Under the pieces are notes generated by a model. That model was not told where the DNA came from and did not search any database. It was given only the letters and a program-made list of their open reading frames with translations. Below are positions 23,866-25,724 of a stretch of DNA of 25,724 nucleotides, one piece after another. Location of the stretch: assembly GCA_934167785.1 (NCBI GenBank), contig CAKPLX010000014.1:1-25724 (forward strand), in the 5' to 3' direction. The DNA is from an uncultured Bacilli bacterium (GTDB lineage: Bacteria > Bacillota_I > Bacilli_A > RF39 > UBA660). A program made the position numbers and the translations under genes. Numbering within the stretch: the first letter of the stretch is position 1; each line of letters opens with the position of its first letter.

Positions 23866-23877
23866 AGGAGGACAAAA

Positions 23878-24972
23878 ATGAAAAAAAGTAATGTAAGAAT
23901 AACTTTAATTATAGCAGTCTTATTATCTTTTATTTCTGGTTCAGTAGGAATGTATTTCTTTTCTTTTTTCTTTAGTTCTAATGGAGAGAACATGATTACC
24001 AAAAGTACTTCTTTAACGGAAGAAGACACTATAGAAAAAGGAGTAAATAATATTTATGATGCTGTAGTCGTTGTAGAAGGATTTACCAATAATACTCTTT
24101 CCTCTACAGGAACTGGCTTTATTTATAAAAAGGCAAATAATACCGCTTATATTATGACGAATCACCATGTAATTTCTGGAGTAAACACCGTAAAAATTAT
24201 TCTTTCTGATAAAACAGAATTAAAAGCTAGTGTAAGAGGGAGTGAAGCCTATTCAGATATTGCTGTATTGGCAGTAGATGCATCTAAAATAAAATCAGTT
24301 GCCCTAATTGGAAATGAGAAAAACATTCGAGTAGGAGATACAGTCTTTACTGTAGGTTCGCCTGAAGGTGTAGAATATGCGGGAACAGTTACTAAAGGAA
24401 TAATTTCTGGAAAAGATAGAATGGTAGCCGTTGCTCTAACCAACAATACTTCTTCAGATTATTACATGAAAGTATTACAAACTGATGCTGCAATAAATCC
24501 AGGAAACAGTGGGGGCCCTTTATGCAATATTAATGGAGAAGTAATTGGAATTACTAACATGAAATTAGTAGATTCGACTGTTGAAGGAATAGGTTTTGCA
24601 ATCCCTATTCAAGATGCTATTCTCTATGCAGCAACATTAGAAAAAGGCCAAACAATTTCTAGACCTTATTTAGGAATTAGCATGTTAGATATAAGCAATA
24701 ACTATTATTTATGGCAAAATGGAATTAAAATACCTGATGGAGTAAAAGAAGGAGTGGTAATTGCTGAAGTATCTTCCTTATCTCCGGCAAGTAAAGCTGG
24801 ATTAAAAAAAGGTGATATCATTTTATCTCTTGGAGGAGAAAAAATTACTTCAGTAGCAGAATTTCGCTATATTCTATACAAACAAGAAGCATCTGAAAAG
24901 GTTAGTATAGAATTTTTAAGAAACAACAAAATCAAAAAAGTAGAAGTAAAGTTAGGAATATTAAAAAATTAA
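23878..24972 (+). CDS. HtrA/DegP-type serine protease with PDZ domain, 364 aa
   Basis: This is a membrane-anchored protease for quality control of exported proteins. One membrane segment (about 8-32) is followed by a trypsin-like domain with the triad His97 (TNHHV), Asp127 (YSDIAVL) and Ser211 (NPGNSGGPL). One PDZ domain (about 262-360) contains GVVIAEVSSLSPASKAGLKKGDIIL. Its size and single PDZ resemble B. subtilis HtrA/HtrB (YkdA/YvtA). The ribosome binding site AAAGGAGG starts in the stop codon of the abi gene, and no promoter of its own is seen, so its expression depends on the abi promoter. No CssRS-like sensor genes are nearby. Confidence 0.93.
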   Translation: MKKSNVRITLIIAVLLSFISGSVGMYFFSFFFSSNGENMITKSTSLTEEDTIEKGVNNIYDAVVVVEGFTNNTLSSTGTGFIYKKANNTAYIMTNHHVISGVNTVKIILSDKTELKASVRGSEAYSDIAVLAVDASKIKSVALIGNEKNIRVGDTVFTVGSPEGVEYAGTVTKGIISGKDRMVAVALTNNTSSDYYMKVLQTDAAINPGNSGGPLCNINGEVIGITNMKLVDSTVEGIGFAIPIQDAILYAATLEKGQTISRPYLGISMLDISNNYYLWQNGIKIPDGVKEGVVIAEVSSLSPASKAGLKKGDIILSLGGEKITSVAEFRYILYKQEASEKVSIEFLRNNKIKKVEVKLGILKN

Positions 24973-25004
24973 TTAGTTAACTTTACCCAAAAAAGAAAAA
25001 CTAA

Positions 25005-25013
25005 TGATACAAT
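25005..25013 (+). promoter_or_regulatory. Extended -10 promoter for rubrerythrin
   Basis: TGATACAAT (TACAAT at 25008-25013). The -35 is poor (TTTACC is 20 nt away). No terminator precedes it, so read-through from htrA is possible. Confidence 0.45.
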
Positions 25014-25050
25014 ATAAGAACAACAAAAGTTGAAGAAAGGAATGATCAAA

Positions 25051-25590
25051 ATGGAATTAAAAGGAAGTAAAACAGAGCAAAATTTAATGACTGCTTTTGC
25101 AGGAGAAAGTCAGGCTAGAAATAAATATACATATTTTGCTAGTAAAGCTAGAAAAGATGGATATGAACAAATTGCCGCTATATTTGAAGAAACTGCTAAT
25201 AATGAAAAAGAACACGCAAAAATGTGGTTTAAGGAATTAAATGGAGGTTCTATTCCTGATACTGCCGCCAATCTATTAGCAGCCGCAGAAGGTGAAAATT
25301 ATGAATGGACAGATATGTATCAAGAATTTGCCAAAACAGCAAAAGAAGAAGGATTTGATCGTTTAGCATATCTTTTTGAAGGTGTTGCACAAATTGAAAA
25401 AGAACATGAAGAAAGATACCGTAAGTTATTAGAAAATGTTGAAGGTGGGCTAGTTTTCTCTAAAGATGGAGATAAAATTTGGAAATGTCGCAACTGCGGA
25501 CATATCGTTATTGGAAAAGAAGCTCCAAATGTTTGTCCAATCTGTGCTCATCCTCAAAGCTATTTTGAAATTAAAGCTGAAAATTACTAA
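25051..25590 (+). CDS. rbr: Rubrerythrin, 179 aa
   Basis: Rubrerythrin is a diiron peroxidase that removes hydrogen peroxide in anaerobes. The four-helix diiron domain comes first (about 1-140), with Glu19 in [11 protein letters not shown], Glu52 and His55 in ANNEKEHAK, and the matching IEKEHEERY of the second half. A rubredoxin domain follows with Cys146/Cys149 (CRNCG) and Cys162/Cys165 (CPIC) holding one iron. In-frame TTG 25030 and ATG 25042 lie upstream, but AAAGGA (25036-25041) is 9 nt before ATG 25051, and the protein then begins [12 protein letters not shown] as usual for the family. It is a single gene with its own terminator and supports an anaerobic lifestyle. Confidence 0.95.
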   Translation: MELKGSKTEQNLMTAFAGESQARNKYTYFASKARKDGYEQIAAIFEETANNEKEHAKMWFKELNGGSIPDTAANLLAAAEGENYEWTDMYQEFAKTAKEEGFDRLAYLFEGVAQIEKEHEERYRKLLENVEGGLVFSKDGDKIWKCRNCGHIVIGKEAPNVCPICAHPQSYFEIKAENY

Positions 25591-25646
25591 GAATTGAGGT
25601 TCTTCGAATTTGAGGGGACCCAGAATAATTAGTTATACGTATATTT

Positions 25647-25686
25647 GGGAATACTGTACTTTGTATGGTATTCCCTTTTATCTTTT
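25647..25686 (+). terminator. Terminator after rubrerythrin
   Basis: GGGAATAC (25647-25654) pairs with GTATTCCC (25668-25675), with an inner TAC/GTA pair (25657-25659/25663-25665), followed by TTTTATCTTTT. It lies 56 nt after the stop codon. The intervening 25591-25646, including GAGGGGACCC, shows nothing else I can name. Confidence 0.85.
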
Positions 25687-25724
25687 CGAAATATATTTGT
25701 TATTATCATTATTCGTGATTTCAT

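Noticed and set aside
25629..25724. Minus-strand open frame (MKSRIMIITNIF...) entering from the right edge and ending at TAA 25629-25631
   Set aside because: It would run through the rubrerythrin terminator stem and has no recognisable protein features; most likely chance, though a partial gene end cannot be excluded from this window.
1..25724. CRISPR array, tRNA, rRNA, SRP RNA next to tadA, or phage genes
   Set aside because: I scanned by eye for regular repeats, cloverleaf-like and CCA-ended segments, and the tadA-dnaX SRP RNA arrangement, and saw none; rarA, not dnaX, neighbours tadA.

Overview
This window comes from an AT-rich, low-GC Gram-positive (Firmicutes/Bacilli-type) chromosome. 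Ribosome binding sites are strong AGGAGG-type sequences, promoters are TTGxxx-17-TATAAT or extended -10 (TGnTATAAT), and proteins are rich in Lys, Asn and Ile. TGA is used as a stop (end of the first capA at 16733-16735), so this is code 11 and not a Mycoplasma code. Compact and rearranged housekeeping operons (short rimP, no ylxQ, no rbfA after infB, parE without parC, sepF and divIVA without the other ylm genes), together with rubrerythrin, suggest an anaerobic, reduced-genome member of the Bacilli, perhaps an uncultured gut lineage. The taxon is inference.

Layout: 1-404 is the decayed end of an ISL3-family insertion sequence: a transposase remnant on the minus strand with three in-frame stops, then two tandem hairpin-plus-TATTATAGAACCA modules. 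480-1377 is an orphan gene behind a promoter and a long leader stem-loop. 1449-2315 is a DUF362 protein with a small overlapping upstream ORF, and 2417-4384 is a membrane-anchored arylsulfotransferase-like protein. 4438-8342 is the rimP-nusA-ylxR-infB transcription/translation operon, ending in a strong terminator. 8390-9951 is a membrane coiled-coil protein plus a phosphodiester-glycosidase-family protein. 10058-10885 is sepF-divIVA (cell division). 10996-13150 is a cysteine desulfurase followed by a membrane thioredoxin-like CPHC protein. 13321-19074 is a five-gene operon: rnr (TTG start), two tandem capA paralogues, an unknown single-pass membrane protein and a DUF1292 protein. 19176-21104 is parE and 21156-21584 is tadA. 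21604-22812 (minus strand) is rarA, converging on tadA through a shared terminator. 22939-24972 is an Abi_2 (AbiD/F-like, HEPN-motif) gene followed 12 nt later by an HtrA-type protease. 25051-25590 is rubrerythrin with its own terminator.

Themes: the operons combine RNA biology (RimP, NusA, YlxR, IF2, RNase R, TadA, a putative HEPN RNase) with envelope functions (two CapA proteins, NAGPA-domain protein, arylsulfotransferase, HtrA, SepF/DivIVA). The signals least explained by standard annotation are: (i) the tandem IS-end modules whose stems differ in sequence but keep their pairing; (ii) a 10-bp motif occurring three times around the divergent rarA/abi promoters; (iii) the leader hairpin before the orphan gene at 619; (iv) a RimP cut exactly at its domain boundary; and (v) a terminator built from the last codons of two convergent genes. 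I did not find a CRISPR array, tRNA, rRNA or an obviously new multi-gene system.
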